A stretch of DNA of 64,000 bases from Candidatus Melainabacteria bacterium (GTDB lineage Bacteria > Cyanobacteriota > Vampirovibrionia > Obscuribacterales > Obscuribacteraceae), in NCBI GenBank assembly GCA_003963305.1, contig RXJR01000031.1, positions 124,001 to 188,000 of the forward strand, in the 5' to 3' direction. Position 1 is the stretch's first letter, and every line of letters starts with the position of its first letter. Below, piece after piece: positions 44,229-53,607 of the stretch. The translations under genes and the position numbers were made by a program. Below the pieces are notes generated by a model, which made no database searches, had not been told where the DNA came from, and saw nothing but the letters and a program-made list of their open reading frames with translations.

Positions 44229-45089
44229 TCAACTGACAGGGCGCAGTTTAGCTCCAGCACTTGCCTGCAAAACTTTCAAAGCATTTGTAGTTTGCTGCAC
44301 ACCATCATCATCGTGAGCCTGTTGATAGAGATAGTTCGCCTTCTGGTACTCAGCGATTGCGTTGGCTTTGTTTCCCATTCTTTCATAACACTGCGCCAGC
44401 ATCAAATGCGCATCAGCAAAGCGCGGCTCCTTCCCAACAACGATGGTCAAGTCCGGAACGGCCTTTGCGTACTGTTGCGACGCATAATAGGTGACCGCTC
44501 GCTGCCATCTTGGATCTAGACTGTCTGGGTCTAAGCGCAAAGCAGCATCGCAGTCAGCAAGAGCTCCCTGGATATCATGCATCAAGCGCTTAACCGCGGC
44601 TCGTCCGGAATATGCAGACACCGCCGAATCTCCAGTGCTGCGCAAAGCAAGAGAATTGTTGAAATCAGCGAGCGCACCAGGAAAGTTGTTTAAACTGGCA
44701 TGACAATAACCAATGTTTGTCAGCGAGTCCGGCTGAAGAGGAGCGATTCGCAACATTGAATAATCGGCGATGGCATTCAAGTAATCTCCAACAGCGCGAC
44801 GCGCATCAGCCCGATCCAAAAGAGCCTGCACGTTCTGCGGATCTTTATCAATAGCCTGAGTGAAATAGTTGATCGCGGTTGTGTAATTGCCTTGCTGATA
44901 TGCCCTGTAACCCAGATCGTCGAGATCCTGAGTGCCCGCACTAGCGAAATCTCTTCCGCGCTCGCCTCTCGACAGACGTTTACACTCACCTCGGATGCTG
45001 CCGTCATTGGCTGCATAGACTGGTGCGCTGAGAGCCATCAGGCTTCCTATCATCAGCACGCTCAAACTCAAAGCTTTCAAATTCTGCAT
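44229..45089 (-). CDS. Secreted TPR protein
   Basis: 286 residues. Signal peptide (LKALSLSVLMIGSLMALSAPVYA). Six TPR units (~55-270: GYRAYQQGNYTTAINYFTQAI, DRADARRAVGDYLNAIADYS ...). Starts at ATG 45089 (AAGGGA upstream); a TTG at 45137 preceded by GGGAGGG is a rival start but buries the signal peptide. It follows the metalloprotease gene by ~50 nt and is probably cotranscribed with it. Confidence 0.85.
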   Translation of the reverse strand: MQNLKALSLSVLMIGSLMALSAPVYAANDGSIRGECKRLSRGERGRDFASAGTQDLDDLGYRAYQQGNYTTAINYFTQAIDKDPQNVQALLDRADARRAVGDYLNAIADYSMLRIAPLQPDSLTNIGYCHASLNNFPGALADFNNSLALRSTGDSAVSAYSGRAAVKRLMHDIQGALADCDAALRLDPDSLDPRWQRAVTYYASQQYAKAVPDLTIVVGKEPRFADAHLMLAQCYERMGNKANAIAEYQKANYLYQQAHDDDGVQQTTNALKVLQASAGAKLRPVS

Positions 45090-45139
45090 TACCGTTAATC
45101 CCTTGAAGTCGAATAAATCTACTTGTGCGGCGTTCAAAA

Positions 45140-46642
45140 TCAGTGCCCTCCCGATAAGCTGGTAGGACCGGGATATTGCTTCTGAATGGCTACCTTGTCT
45201 CCGGGCGATAAAACATCATTTTCATCAGCATAGGCGGGGCTCGCCTTGCCGGTTTTCAGCAAAAACGGGGTCTGCGCGTACTGCATAATTGACGTTGTAT
45301 CTAGAGGTCCCAGGGCCAGGGCATCCGTATCTTCATAGGTTGCGATTTGCGAATAGCTCATCTGCGGGCTCCAACCTTGCGTAGAGACGAAATAAGTAAG
45401 CAGCCCCGGCTGGCGACCAGCTGAATCTGCCATGTAAGTGCCGCTGTTGTCTTTCGTCGGTACGTAGCCATAGTCGTCTTGCCATCTAATCTCAGTCATG
45501 CCACCAGCAAAAGGATGCTGATGTTCATGCAAGAAACCGAGTGCGTGACCAAACTCGTGCAGAATTGTACCGGTGTAGAATCTGCCCAACCGCTGCCAAT
45601 CAGTAGGGTCCAGGTTCATTGATTTCTGGTTCGGAGGCACAACAGAGACACTCTGCTGACCAATGACAGACCAGTATCCATCCTGCCCAAAGCCAATGCG
45701 GATATCCGCACTGTATTTAGTATCACTGGGGCTCCACTTTCTAAATTGTCCTGTAGCCGGATCTTTGAAATCGAATTTGATATTTCCGTATTTCGACCAT
45801 TCAGGAGCGGTGTCGGCGATCTTCTGACAAAGCGCAGGATCACCACCATTGAACGCAACCGTGATTGTTTTTCCTACAGGCCACTTAGCTGACGGCGCAA
45901 AAAGTGCTCTTCCGTTTTCAACTTTTGGTGATGCTTTATACATCGCCGCGAGATTCTCGACAATCATTGGAGGCGGAGGAACAACATCCCGTCCCGGCAG
46001 TCCACCCGGGTTGGGATTTACGAGGTTAGCAAAATAGGCGCAGGTCTTTGCTCGATCCGGATTGCTTGCAGCGTTCAATCGCGCTGCGGTCATGTACTCG
46101 TTGTAAGCATTCTTTCGATCGCCCAGGAAGCGATAAGTTTCAGCCAGGTGTTCATGAGCAGATGTATTGTCGGGATTCACACTGAGCACGAACTTCAAAT
46201 CATCACGAGCATCACCAAATTTATTGATATCAAAATTCGCTATGCTGCGCACCCATCGCACCTGCACATTGTCGGAATCAGCGAAAACCCCATAGTTAGC
46301 GTCAACAAATGCACTGTTGTAGTCGCCTCTGTCGATACTTATCGCAGCACGTCCAGCACGAGCCTCTGGGTCACCGGGATTTTGAGCGATTGCTTGACTA
46401 AAGTCTTGCCAGGAGCCCTTAAAATCACCAGACTGCAGTCGCTTCCATCCACTTGCAGCTAACGCGCTAATGGTGGAACGACTCTTCGATGGTGCGGATA
46501 ACAACGTTTTGGTGACATCGGTCTTCAGATCGGCGTTGAACGCATCATACGCTGAAACTGGAAGCGTTCCGCACACCACGGCCAAAACCGCTTGCAAGAC
46601 GATGAATGATTTTTTCCCATAGCGATGCTTTTTTGCCTGCAT
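45140..46642 (-). CDS. Secreted TPR protein with astacin-like zinc metalloprotease domain
   Basis: 500 residues. Signal peptide ends VCGTLPVSA. TPR units ~60-190, then a peptidase domain with the zinc site TILHEFGHALGFLHEH (HExxHxxGxxHE, M12A/matrixin clan) and a downstream SIMQYAQTPF Met-turn. All three zinc His and the catalytic Glu are present. ATG follows GCAGGAG. TPRs before the protease probably bind partners or substrate. Extracytoplasmic proteolysis is expected. Confidence 0.9.
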   Translation of the reverse strand: MQAKKHRYGKKSFIVLQAVLAVVCGTLPVSAYDAFNADLKTDVTKTLLSAPSKSRSTISALAASGWKRLQSGDFKGSWQDFSQAIAQNPGDPEARAGRAAISIDRGDYNSAFVDANYGVFADSDNVQVRWVRSIANFDINKFGDARDDLKFVLSVNPDNTSAHEHLAETYRFLGDRKNAYNEYMTAARLNAASNPDRAKTCAYFANLVNPNPGGLPGRDVVPPPPMIVENLAAMYKASPKVENGRALFAPSAKWPVGKTITVAFNGGDPALCQKIADTAPEWSKYGNIKFDFKDPATGQFRKWSPSDTKYSADIRIGFGQDGYWSVIGQQSVSVVPPNQKSMNLDPTDWQRLGRFYTGTILHEFGHALGFLHEHQHPFAGGMTEIRWQDDYGYVPTKDNSGTYMADSAGRQPGLLTYFVSTQGWSPQMSYSQIATYEDTDALALGPLDTTSIMQYAQTPFLLKTGKASPAYADENDVLSPGDKVAIQKQYPGPTSLSGGH

Positions 46643-46954
46643 TGTTGCTCCTGCTATCTGGACGGCGACGACGAGGGATCCCTATTTATAGAATTGGAGC
46701 ATCATACCAACTCTACAAGCCCCGATGTTTTAAATGCGCCAAGACGCTCACCAGTGCCACAGAATCGAATTTATGAAATAGCAAAGCGCGGAGCCAACCG
46801 ACCGCACAAACAGGTTGTCATACGGCCGATTGACGAAAACGTCAAATCGAGTCTGACGTTCTCCTTCTAAAAGGCGAGCGCCCGGAAAACTATTCTAAAG
46901 ACATCGGTTGACGACACACCGCCAACAAATTCTCACCCACTGGAGGACGCAATC
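46643..46954. other. Intergenic region with operator and leader
   Basis: Separates divergent genes. Besides the operator at 46831-46844, a -10-like TATTCT is at 46891-46896. Nothing else found. Confidence 0.5.
46831..46844. promoter_or_regulatory. Operator palindrome TGACG-N4-CGTCA
   Basis: TGACGAAAACGTCA, perfect. A third half-site TGACG starts 9 nt on (46854). Ends 110 nt before the small membrane-protein gene at 46955 and lies 188 nt from the protease gene on the other strand. Confidence 0.8.
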
Positions 46955-47212
46955 ATGTTTTCGAATTATCTGGTAAGACTCTACACAGCAGTTGCTTTAG
47001 CGGCTTACTTCTGCTTTCTGATCTTGAATCCGTTCATGAACGATCACGGCAATAATCACGAATTCGTCATTGCATTCTTCACTACCACTGGACTGCTGGC
47101 AACGGTGCTGATTCTCGTTGCCAAACACGATAGAGTCGGCGCACAACTCATACCAGTCGATTTCTGGCCAGGTCGCAATGGAATTTTGACAACAGTAAGG
47201 TTGGCAGCTTGA
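46955..47212 (+). CDS. Small membrane protein, two helices
   Basis: 85 residues: helices ~6-26 (LVRLYTAVALAAYFCFLIL) and ~36-56 (FVIAFFTTTGLLATVLILVA), polar tail. GGAGG precedes ATG. Unknown function. Its leader resembles that of the next small gene (47417), operator included, and it has its own strong terminator. Confidence 0.75.
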   Translation: MFSNYLVRLYTAVALAAYFCFLILNPFMNDHGNNHEFVIAFFTTTGLLATVLILVAKHDRVGAQLIPVDFWPGRNGILTTVRLAA

Positions 47213-47245
47213 GCTTCGCCCACAAGTTTGAACACAGAACCAGGA

Positions 47246-47280
47246 TGAGCCTCTCGAGAATTCGAGAGGCTCACATCCTT
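47246..47280 (+). terminator. Hairpin after the first small membrane-protein gene
   Basis: Perfect 12-bp stem TGAGCCTCTCGA/TCGAGAGGCTCA, loop GAAT, then CATCCTTTC. 33 nt after the stop. Confidence 0.75.
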
Positions 47281-47298
47281 TCAGCCCTTTCAAGCAAT

Positions 47299-47312
47299 TG
47301 ACGAAAACCGCA
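47299..47312. promoter_or_regulatory. Degenerate operator
   Basis: TGACGAAAACCGCA: left half perfect, right half two mismatches. TGGCG follows 9 nt on. 104 nt before the gene at 47417. A TATCCT box starts 46 nt after it, the same spacing as TATTCT after the 46831 site. Confidence 0.55.
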
Positions 47313-47416
47313 AGTCGACTCTGGCGTTCTCATTATTCGAACAAATGCAACCAGAAACTATCCTGAAAGAGTCGGTTGAATGACCGGAACAACGAATCGA
47401 ACGGAGGAACAGCATC

Positions 47417-47689
47417 ATGTTACTTATATGGAGTGGAGTCGGTCTTTTGATACCAGCAATCGCTGTCATATGCAGCTTCGGAACAGCCATGGTACTGGGG
47501 CACTCGGTACCAGACAATGCAATCAATTTCATCTCAGCTCTCACCACCGCAATAGTCTTAGCAGCAGCAGGACTCGAATTACGAAGACGAGAAATTCGTC
47601 GCCATCTGTACTGGATTCCAATGGAATATTGGGCAATCGGAGCAGGCATTTTCGCCATGACATGCATACCGAAGTTTTTCAGCGCCTGA
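47417..47689 (+). CDS. Small membrane protein, three hydrophobic segments
   Basis: 90 residues: helices ~2-20, ~37-55 and ~70-85 (WAIGAGIFAMTCI), with an RRREIRRH basic loop between. GGAGG lies 9 nt before ATG. Unknown family. It belongs with the 46955 gene by its leader and operator, though the proteins differ. Confidence 0.7.
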   Translation: MLLIWSGVGLLIPAIAVICSFGTAMVLGHSVPDNAINFISALTTAIVLAAAGLELRRREIRRHLYWIPMEYWAIGAGIFAMTCIPKFFSA

Positions 47690-48031
47690 GTTCCAGCGTC
47701 CATGAACAAACAAAAAACGAGGATAGGTAAGAGAAAGGGCAAACAGAAACAGAAAAGATAAGGAAAGAGAAATAAACAAGATAACGAGAGAAGGAGAAAA
47801 AAAGAAAAGAAGAAAAGGAGAAGAAGAGAAGAGAAAAACAACAAAGGAATCCCGGCATCAAAGGAAACCAATTAGTAGATGAAGCGAAAACAGTAAAGGA
47901 GGAACTAAACAAACAACTGATAAAAAGCACAAAGAAGGTTCGATTGCCAGGTCGAACCTTCTTTTCGTTTTAGCTAAGATTCACGCTAATGATTGCAGCT
48001 GATACATTTTGCGCAGAACGAAACTAGCTGC
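47690..48031. other. Polypurine tract and bidirectional terminator
   Basis: From 47705 to ~47850 the + strand is almost wholly A and G. Open frames across it (Phe/Ser/Leu-rich on the other strand) are artefacts of composition. A ribosome-binding-like AAGGAGGAAC at ~47896 has no start codon after it. Confidence 0.55.
47932..47971. terminator. Strong bidirectional terminator
   Basis: Perfect 12-bp stem AAGAAGGTTCGA/TCGAACCTTCTT, 8-nt loop, followed by TTCGTTTT. Works for the + strand small gene and, read the other way, for the minus-strand TPR gene ending at 48032. Confidence 0.8.
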
Positions 48032-48907
48032 TCAGGACGAAACTCGCTTCAATGCGTTACGCGCGAATTCAGCATTAGCTGTGTCATTCGCAGCAGTAAA
48101 AGCATCGACCGCTTTCTGGTATTGCTCGGCTGCAGCTGGCTTTCTGTTGGTGTGCTCATAGACGTATCCAAGTAGCCAGTAACCATCTCCACTCTTTGGA
48201 TCAAGTTTGATTGCTTGCTGTGCATCAGGCTCGGCGACTGAATACATTGAGAGATAGGTCAACGTATTTCCCCTGAAGAAATGAGAAAAGAACCAGCCGC
48301 CGCCGCTAATGTCGTTCGCAACACACAGATCAGGCAAAGCCTCAGCAAAATTGTTCGCAAGGAAGCGTACATAACCTCTGAAATACCAGATAACGGGATC
48401 GCTACAGTCTGAAGCCAGCGCCTTGGTGAGGTCTTCGGTTGCCGCCTGCATGTCTTGAGGCGAACCAAAAATATGAATCGCAGCTCTAGTCTTAAGAGCC
48501 TGCGCGTAAGTAGGGCAAAGACTCAAAGCCTTATTTTCATCAGCCAGAGCTTCTGGGAATTTATTGAGCATGTAATAGAACGAACCGCGATAGGCATATG
48601 CAATGGCACTATTTGGATACTTCGTAATCGCTTTTGTGGCAACTTCCACCGCAGCCTGATTATCACCTGCATTGGATTTGGCAATAGCTTCAGTGACAAG
48701 CGGAATGGCAGGATCATCGTCTCGAACAGCGGGTTTATGGAGAGTTAAGCGTTTGGAGTGCAAAACCCCGGTCCCAGCAACATACGCTGGTGATTGATGT
48801 GCTGAAATTTCAGCGCGTGCAGGATTCACCAGAGCGACTGTGTTGGATAGCACAGAGGCCAGTGCAAAACCAATTAGCACAATCCCAGAACGCTTCATCG
48901 TAGACAT
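48032..48907 (-). CDS. Secreted TPR protein
   Basis: 291 residues. Signal peptide (IVLIGFALASVLSNTVALVNPARA), then TPR units (~65-285; for example AYRGSFYYMLNKFPEALADENKAL, YWLLGYVYEHTNRKPAAAEQYQKA). ATG at 48907 follows GGAGG; longer starts lack such a site. No operator in front of it. Confidence 0.87.
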   Translation of the reverse strand: MSTMKRSGIVLIGFALASVLSNTVALVNPARAEISAHQSPAYVAGTGVLHSKRLTLHKPAVRDDDPAIPLVTEAIAKSNAGDNQAAVEVATKAITKYPNSAIAYAYRGSFYYMLNKFPEALADENKALSLCPTYAQALKTRAAIHIFGSPQDMQAATEDLTKALASDCSDPVIWYFRGYVRFLANNFAEALPDLCVANDISGGGWFFSHFFRGNTLTYLSMYSVAEPDAQQAIKLDPKSGDGYWLLGYVYEHTNRKPAAAEQYQKAVDAFTAANDTANAEFARNALKRVSS

Positions 48908-49115
48908 CCCAAATCCTCCAGACGACTTTGAACCATTCAACGTTTAGCACAACTCTTCAATCTTTGTGTCAAATACCAGCAGTCTATTTTTGGCTGGAAC
49001 TACACTACAGGAGAAAGAAACACAATAATACAACGATGTCTTAAACAAATATCCAATTCAACGACCAAAGGAAACAAAGAGGGAATTGAAATCATAGAGG
49101 ACATTGAAACGATAA

Positions 49116-49138
49116 TGCCTGGTCTTTAAGACCAGGCA
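49116..49138 (-). terminator. Hairpin downstream of TPR gene
   Basis: Perfect 10-bp stem TGCCTGGTCT/AGACCAGGCA with a very short loop, 28 nt past the stop of the minus-strand gene. No T-run. Confidence 0.5.
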
Positions 49139-49165
49139 CTCCGTCGCTCTTATGCTTCGCGCTTC

Positions 49166-50299
49166 TCAAACCTTTTGCACCAGATCAGTAATCGTCTTCG
49201 TTAGCTGCTCAGTTTCTTGCTTGCTCTGGGTTTTTGCCACGACCTGAGCTTGCTTGTAGTCAGCATTGGCGTCATCCATATTGCCGAGTGCTTCATAAGT
49301 TCGACCTCGTGAGTTGTATAACTCAGGATCACTCGGGTCGATAGCCAGAGCTCGCGTGAAATCTTCCTGCGCCAGCTTATAGGAAGCCGTTTGCATGTAA
49401 TAATTGCCACGTTGTTTATAAGCGTCCGCAAGTAATGGCGCCACTTCAATCGCCTTGTTGTAATCTGCCAGCGCTGCTTCTTTGGAGCCCATCTCAGCTT
49501 CTACAGATGCCTTTGCTATGAGCGTGGCAGCGCTAGCACTGTTTATGCTCAGTGCCGCATCGAAATCTTTGAGCGCGGTCTCAAAGTCCTTTTGATAAGC
49601 AGCATAGCGACCATTCTCTTGATACTGCTTTCCGAGTGAAAAATTGACAAAGTCGCATCCAACTTGATCGCCGTCGGCGAGAAGCAAGGACTTCGCTTCA
49701 CTGAGATCATTTATTGCATCGGCACGTCGTCCGACTTCCCCGTTGCAGATACCGCGCTCATAATACGCGAGCGCATTGCGAGGGTCACTCTCGATAACTT
49801 TAGTAGCTTCCGAAATGCCTGATGCGAAGTCCCTCGTATACATAAGGATTCCAATCAGTGCAAGACGCGCAGATGTAAGATTAGAATCGATAGTGAGAGC
49901 CTTGTTTAAGTCAATACGCGCTTCCGAATAATCTGATGTTGCCAGACGCACTCTTCCACGCCCGTAATAAGCCATGGCATTTTTGGAATTCACCTGGAGC
50001 GCTTTGTCATACTCGTCGAGCGCACCAGTGAAGTCGCCATCACTTAGTTTCATGTCCCCGCTCTTTCTGTATGTTTCATCAAGCGTTTCAGTTTTGGATA
50101 ATTCTTTCTTCTGTGGTTGTTTATATAGTTGATTCGACTCAGCAGCAGGAATCCGCTGCACGGGGCTGCTCCACATATCGCTATTAGCAGGTACGTCGCC
50201 GCTTTCCGACGGGAGTGCGCTCGATGATAACGCGGTAGAAATCCCAATCGTTATCGCCAAAATCAAACCGTTGATGCGTTTCAAATTAGTTCTGTTCAT
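49166..50299 (-). CDS. Secreted TPR protein
   Basis: 377 residues. Signal peptide (INGLILAITIGISTALSSSALP), Pro/Gln linker, then eight or so TPR units (~80-360), for example SGDMKLSDGDFTGALDEYDK and QRGNYYMQTASYKLAQEDFT. ATG after GAGGAAG. Resembles the 44229 and 48032 genes in plan. No operator is seen upstream. Confidence 0.87.
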   Translation of the reverse strand: MNRTNLKRINGLILAITIGISTALSSSALPSESGDVPANSDMWSSPVQRIPAAESNQLYKQPQKKELSKTETLDETYRKSGDMKLSDGDFTGALDEYDKALQVNSKNAMAYYGRGRVRLATSDYSEARIDLNKALTIDSNLTSARLALIGILMYTRDFASGISEATKVIESDPRNALAYYERGICNGEVGRRADAINDLSEAKSLLLADGDQVGCDFVNFSLGKQYQENGRYAAYQKDFETALKDFDAALSINSASAATLIAKASVEAEMGSKEAALADYNKAIEVAPLLADAYKQRGNYYMQTASYKLAQEDFTRALAIDPSDPELYNSRGRTYEALGNMDDANADYKQAQVVAKTQSKQETEQLTKTITDLVQKV

Positions 50300-50503
50300 A
50301 AAGCTTCCTCAATTTAACGGGTTATAACTAGACCTTGATGGCTTACACATCTATCATCGCAAGCACCGTATTCAGTGCACATGATGTAAACACCAAAGAA
50401 CATTGATAATAAAGTCACCATCCACATAACCACATCACAAGACTTTTCCAACGAAAAGCCGGCGATGCACTGAGCACCGCCGGCAATTCGCCTATCTCAC
50501 CCG

Positions 50504-52423
50504 TCATTGAATCCGCGAAAGATCAGCTAACACCTGCGCACGACCTGGAGCCTCAGAGACAAACAACTTCGTCGCTTGTGAGAACAGATCACGAGCCATG
50601 TCTTTCTGATTGTTGGCTATCATGTGATTACCAATCTGATCGAGTACGACCCAGGCTACGGAGTTATTAGCATCGTAATCCAGTGCATTTAATGCATAGC
50701 CTGCCGCAACGAAGGTATTACCGGTTTTATCCGTCGCATTTGCAAGATTCGCCCAGGTTGTAGCGTCTCCATTATTGAGCTTGAGTGAAGCATTGAAGTT
50801 GTTGATTGCGGTATCGTACTCACCTAATCCATAATTAGCGCAACCCAACCAGTTGTAGCTGGAAGCCGAGGCATTCATTCCGACAAGCTTGGTGAAAGTA
50901 TCCTTCGCTGCGGAATAATTCTTAGATTCGAATTGGCTCCGGCCAAGCATGAGAACGTGGTCAGCGTTGTTCGGTTCCAATTTAACTAGCTTTTGATATT
51001 CGGCGACTGCGTCCGTGTACTTACCTGCATTGAACAGGGCAGCGCCAAGCGCATCAACAACACTTACATCATCATATCCATGAGCAATTGCCTTGCGATA
51101 CATATCAGCTGCTTCTGAATACTTCTTAAGGGCCGACGAACTCAAGTAATCAGCCAGATCATCGGCGCGGAAACCACTGTCAGGTTGCAATGCTAGAGAC
51201 TTTCTCAAAGCAGCTTCAGCATCGCCAGTCTTGCTTTCATCCTTCATTAGGTTGGCTAATTCCCAATAATTACTAGCATCATCCGGTGAAATTTTGATTG
51301 CCTTGCGAATCAGTTCTTCGGCTTTATCATTATCTTTCGCATAAACACGATAAAAGAGGGCTGCATTCGCATCTACGCGCCCGTTGTTTCCGTCCATGCT
51401 GAGCGCTTGCTGCATCATATCCTTTCCTTTCGAAAGGTCACCGCCTGCAGCTACGGCAAGAGCCATTGTAGATGTGACAAGCGCGTCGCCACGTCTGAGG
51501 TCAATAGCCTTCTGTGCAGACTTAGCCGCATCTTCTGACTGACCAGCCCACAGTTGAGCATAGGACAAAAGACGATAAACATCTGCGTCATTGTCGCTAA
51601 TCATGACAGCGTCGTTCAATGTCTTAATTGCCTTGCTCCATTCGCGAGTATCCATCTCATAGATTGTTGCAAGCTTCTTATAGGCATTTAGATCATTAGG
51701 TGACTGCTGAATCGCCTTTTCATATTCCAAAATTGCGTCGCTGGTCTTACCTTGCTTACCTAGCTGGTCTGCGTGATTCGTAGTCAAAGCTCCGGTGACA
51801 AATGTGACGACGTCCGTGTTAGCAGGAAGCATTTTGCCAATTCCAAACGTGCTTCCAGCAATTATTCCTGCGACCAGGGTTGCAATTATTCCGCCAGTAA
51901 AAATTCTCCGATTGTTTTCAACAACCTTTTTGACCGAATGAAGCTGAACAACATTTTTAAGAGGATTTTCCTGAGAATTGGTTCCGGTATTTTGATTTGT
52001 TGCGGGTGCTTCGATTGATGATTGAACGGTGTTCATATTTTCTGTCGAGACCTTCACACTTTTGATCCTTTTTGCAACACGAACCTTTTTCTGCGGAGCC
52101 ATTTTTACTTTGGCAACAGGCTCAACCTTCGCCTTAGCAATCGAATCTACACGTGTAATGGTGTCAACACTTTTAATACCGTCTCTTCTTGCAATGCTAT
52201 CGAGACTGGCGATGCTTTCCACACCGGCAATGCCCTGTTCGTGAATGCAATCGCCTTCACCAGTACAATCGGCCATGTCGTGCATCATCAACGGAACCTT
52301 TCCAGCCCGATGCCGAACGGTGAACCGAGACGATTTAACAGCTGCTTTTCCTTTGACGCCATTTTTTGCATTTTCGGTGGAAACCCGAGCATCCTTAGTT
52401 CCTTTACCTTTATGAGTGTTCAT
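50504..52423 (-). CDS. Membrane-anchored TPR protein
   Basis: 639 residues. A basic N-terminal region (~1-180) has low-complexity VDSIAR/SIAKAKVEPV repeats and no signal peptide. A single membrane helix (~183-205: IFTGGIIATLVAGIIAGSTFGIG) follows, then ~12 TPRs outside the membrane (KTSDAILEYEKAIQQSPNDLN ...). Type II topology is likely. ATG at 52423 follows AAGGAGA. Operator 110 nt upstream. Confidence 0.88.
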   Translation of the reverse strand: MNTHKGKGTKDARVSTENAKNGVKGKAAVKSSRFTVRHRAGKVPLMMHDMADCTGEGDCIHEQGIAGVESIASLDSIARRDGIKSVDTITRVDSIAKAKVEPVAKVKMAPQKKVRVAKRIKSVKVSTENMNTVQSSIEAPATNQNTGTNSQENPLKNVVQLHSVKKVVENNRRIFTGGIIATLVAGIIAGSTFGIGKMLPANTDVVTFVTGALTTNHADQLGKQGKTSDAILEYEKAIQQSPNDLNAYKKLATIYEMDTREWSKAIKTLNDAVMISDNDADVYRLLSYAQLWAGQSEDAAKSAQKAIDLRRGDALVTSTMALAVAAGGDLSKGKDMMQQALSMDGNNGRVDANAALFYRVYAKDNDKAEELIRKAIKISPDDASNYWELANLMKDESKTGDAEAALRKSLALQPDSGFRADDLADYLSSSALKKYSEAADMYRKAIAHGYDDVSVVDALGAALFNAGKYTDAVAEYQKLVKLEPNNADHVLMLGRSQFESKNYSAAKDTFTKLVGMNASASSYNWLGCANYGLGEYDTAINNFNASLKLNNGDATTWANLANATDKTGNTFVAAGYALNALDYDANNSVAWVVLDQIGNHMIANNQKDMARDLFSQATKLFVSEAPGRAQVLADLSRIQ

Positions 52424-52533
52424 AAGAAATCTCCTTCTATTTGGGTCAGTGAGCACGTTGTGGCTCTTGGGTGATGTCTCTATTACATCGAAACGCTAGC
52501 TCTGTGCCTCTGACAGGAACCGCACAAGGCTAT

Positions 52534-52547
52534 TGACGAAAACGTCA
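52534..52547. promoter_or_regulatory. Operator palindrome TGACG-N4-CGTCA
   Basis: TGACGAAAACGTCA, perfect. 110 nt before the TPR gene starting at 52423 (minus strand). No clear third half-site at this copy. Confidence 0.8.
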
Positions 52548-52590
52548 AAACTCACTTTCAGAGAGCGCATTTTGGCCTGACCAGAGCAAA

Positions 52591-52612
52591 ACCCCTCGCG
52601 TAAACGAGGGGT
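52591..52612 (-). terminator. Terminator of TPR paralog 1
   Basis: Stem ACCCCTCG/CGAGGGGT with 6-nt loop, followed on the minus strand by TTTTGCTC. Same stem sequence as the terminators at 53519 and 54560. Confidence 0.8.
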
Positions 52613-52655
52613 CTCTTGCTCTCTCCAAAAACTGATTAGACAAATGCCGCGATTG

Positions 52656-53369
52656 TTATGCAGTCTGCTGATATTGGGCAAGTTCATCAGCTACAGCCTT
52701 AGCGCGCTCACTGTCGTTGGCAGCGACGAATAGCTTCTCGGCTTGTTCGTAATCTGCAATCGCCTGAGTTCGCTGACCCAGCTTGGCTTCACAATATGCC
52801 CGGTCGAAGTAAGCTTCGGCGTTGTTTGGATTGTTAGAGATCTGGACGTTGAAGTTATCGACCAAACCAGCCCAATCGCCCAGGTCGGCCTTGAGCGCAA
52901 TGCTGTTCTTCATAGCGCCTTCGTTGGTTGGATCGATGGCGATCACTTGATCGAATTCCTTAGCAGCAGCACGCCAGTCATTCATCAATTTCAATACGCT
53001 AGCTTTTGCTAGATGAGCATCGATGTACTTAGGTGCTATCGAAATTGCCTGGTCGAGAGACACCATAATTTTGTTGAAATCCATGTAATCGGCGTATTGA
53101 ATCCAGGATTTGCAAAGATAAGCAGTAGCGTTCTTTGGATTAGCGCTGATAGCCTGTTCCACAGCTTCGTAGGCACCTTTGATATCTCCAGCATCCAAAA
53201 GTTTGTCGATTGCATTTATCAATTGCGTGTCATTCATCTGTACTCCTGACTCAGCAACAACTTGTGTTGAGGCGCCCTGGTCGGCAGCAAAGACAGGTAC
53301 AACAGTTGTGGAAGCGGCGGAAAGAACGAGCAGTGCCGACATAATTTGGGCTTGAAATTTCTTGTTCAT
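52656..53369 (-). CDS. Secreted TPR protein, tandem paralog 1
   Basis: 237 residues: signal peptide (QIMSALLVLSAASTTVVPVFA), four TPR-like units (~48-225). First residues MNKKFQAQIM match those of paralogs 2 and 3 (MNTKLQSQIL, MNTKLQSRIL). All three coding regions are exactly 714 bp, pointing to duplication. ATG at 53369 follows GGAG. Own operator and terminator. Confidence 0.88.
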   Translation of the reverse strand: MNKKFQAQIMSALLVLSAASTTVVPVFAADQGASTQVVAESGVQMNDTQLINAIDKLLDAGDIKGAYEAVEQAISANPKNATAYLCKSWIQYADYMDFNKIMVSLDQAISIAPKYIDAHLAKASVLKLMNDWRAAAKEFDQVIAIDPTNEGAMKNSIALKADLGDWAGLVDNFNVQISNNPNNAEAYFDRAYCEAKLGQRTQAIADYEQAEKLFVAANDSERAKAVADELAQYQQTA

Positions 53370-53458
53370 GATTTTTGTTCTCCAAAATGATTGAGTTAGT
53401 ATGTGGAGCGCTTCGGCATCCACAACATCATTCTCGTTTTTGGAACCAGGAAACTGAA

Positions 53459-53472
53459 TGACGTTTACGTCA
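53459..53472. promoter_or_regulatory. Operator palindrome TGACG-N4-CGTCA
   Basis: TGACGTTTACGTCA, perfect. 89 nt before the gene starting at 53369 (minus). TGACT, a near half-site, 9 nt on the + strand side. Confidence 0.82.
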
Positions 53473-53518
53473 AAAGCCTACTGACTGATTCGCCAATGCC
53501 AACAAAACGCCTACGCAC

Positions 53519-53546
53519 AAAACCCCTCGCATTGGCGAGGGGTTTT
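53519..53546 (-). terminator. Terminator of TPR paralog 2
   Basis: Perfect 12-bp stem AAAACCCCTCGC/GCGAGGGGTTTT, ATTG loop on the + strand. T-run is part of the stem. Confidence 0.85.
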
Positions 53547-53607
53547 GAATTTGAGCAGTACTCGAGCCTGGGTTTCGACTTTTCGGGATCAACCTCTGGC
53601 GTATGAA

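Noticed and set aside
47290-47930. Phe/Ser/Leu-rich minus-strand frames
   Set aside because: Complement of the polypurine tract and of a real small gene; low-complexity only.
52022-52474. Plus-strand 150-residue frame
   Set aside because: Antisense to the low-complexity N-terminal region of the TPR gene ending at 52423.
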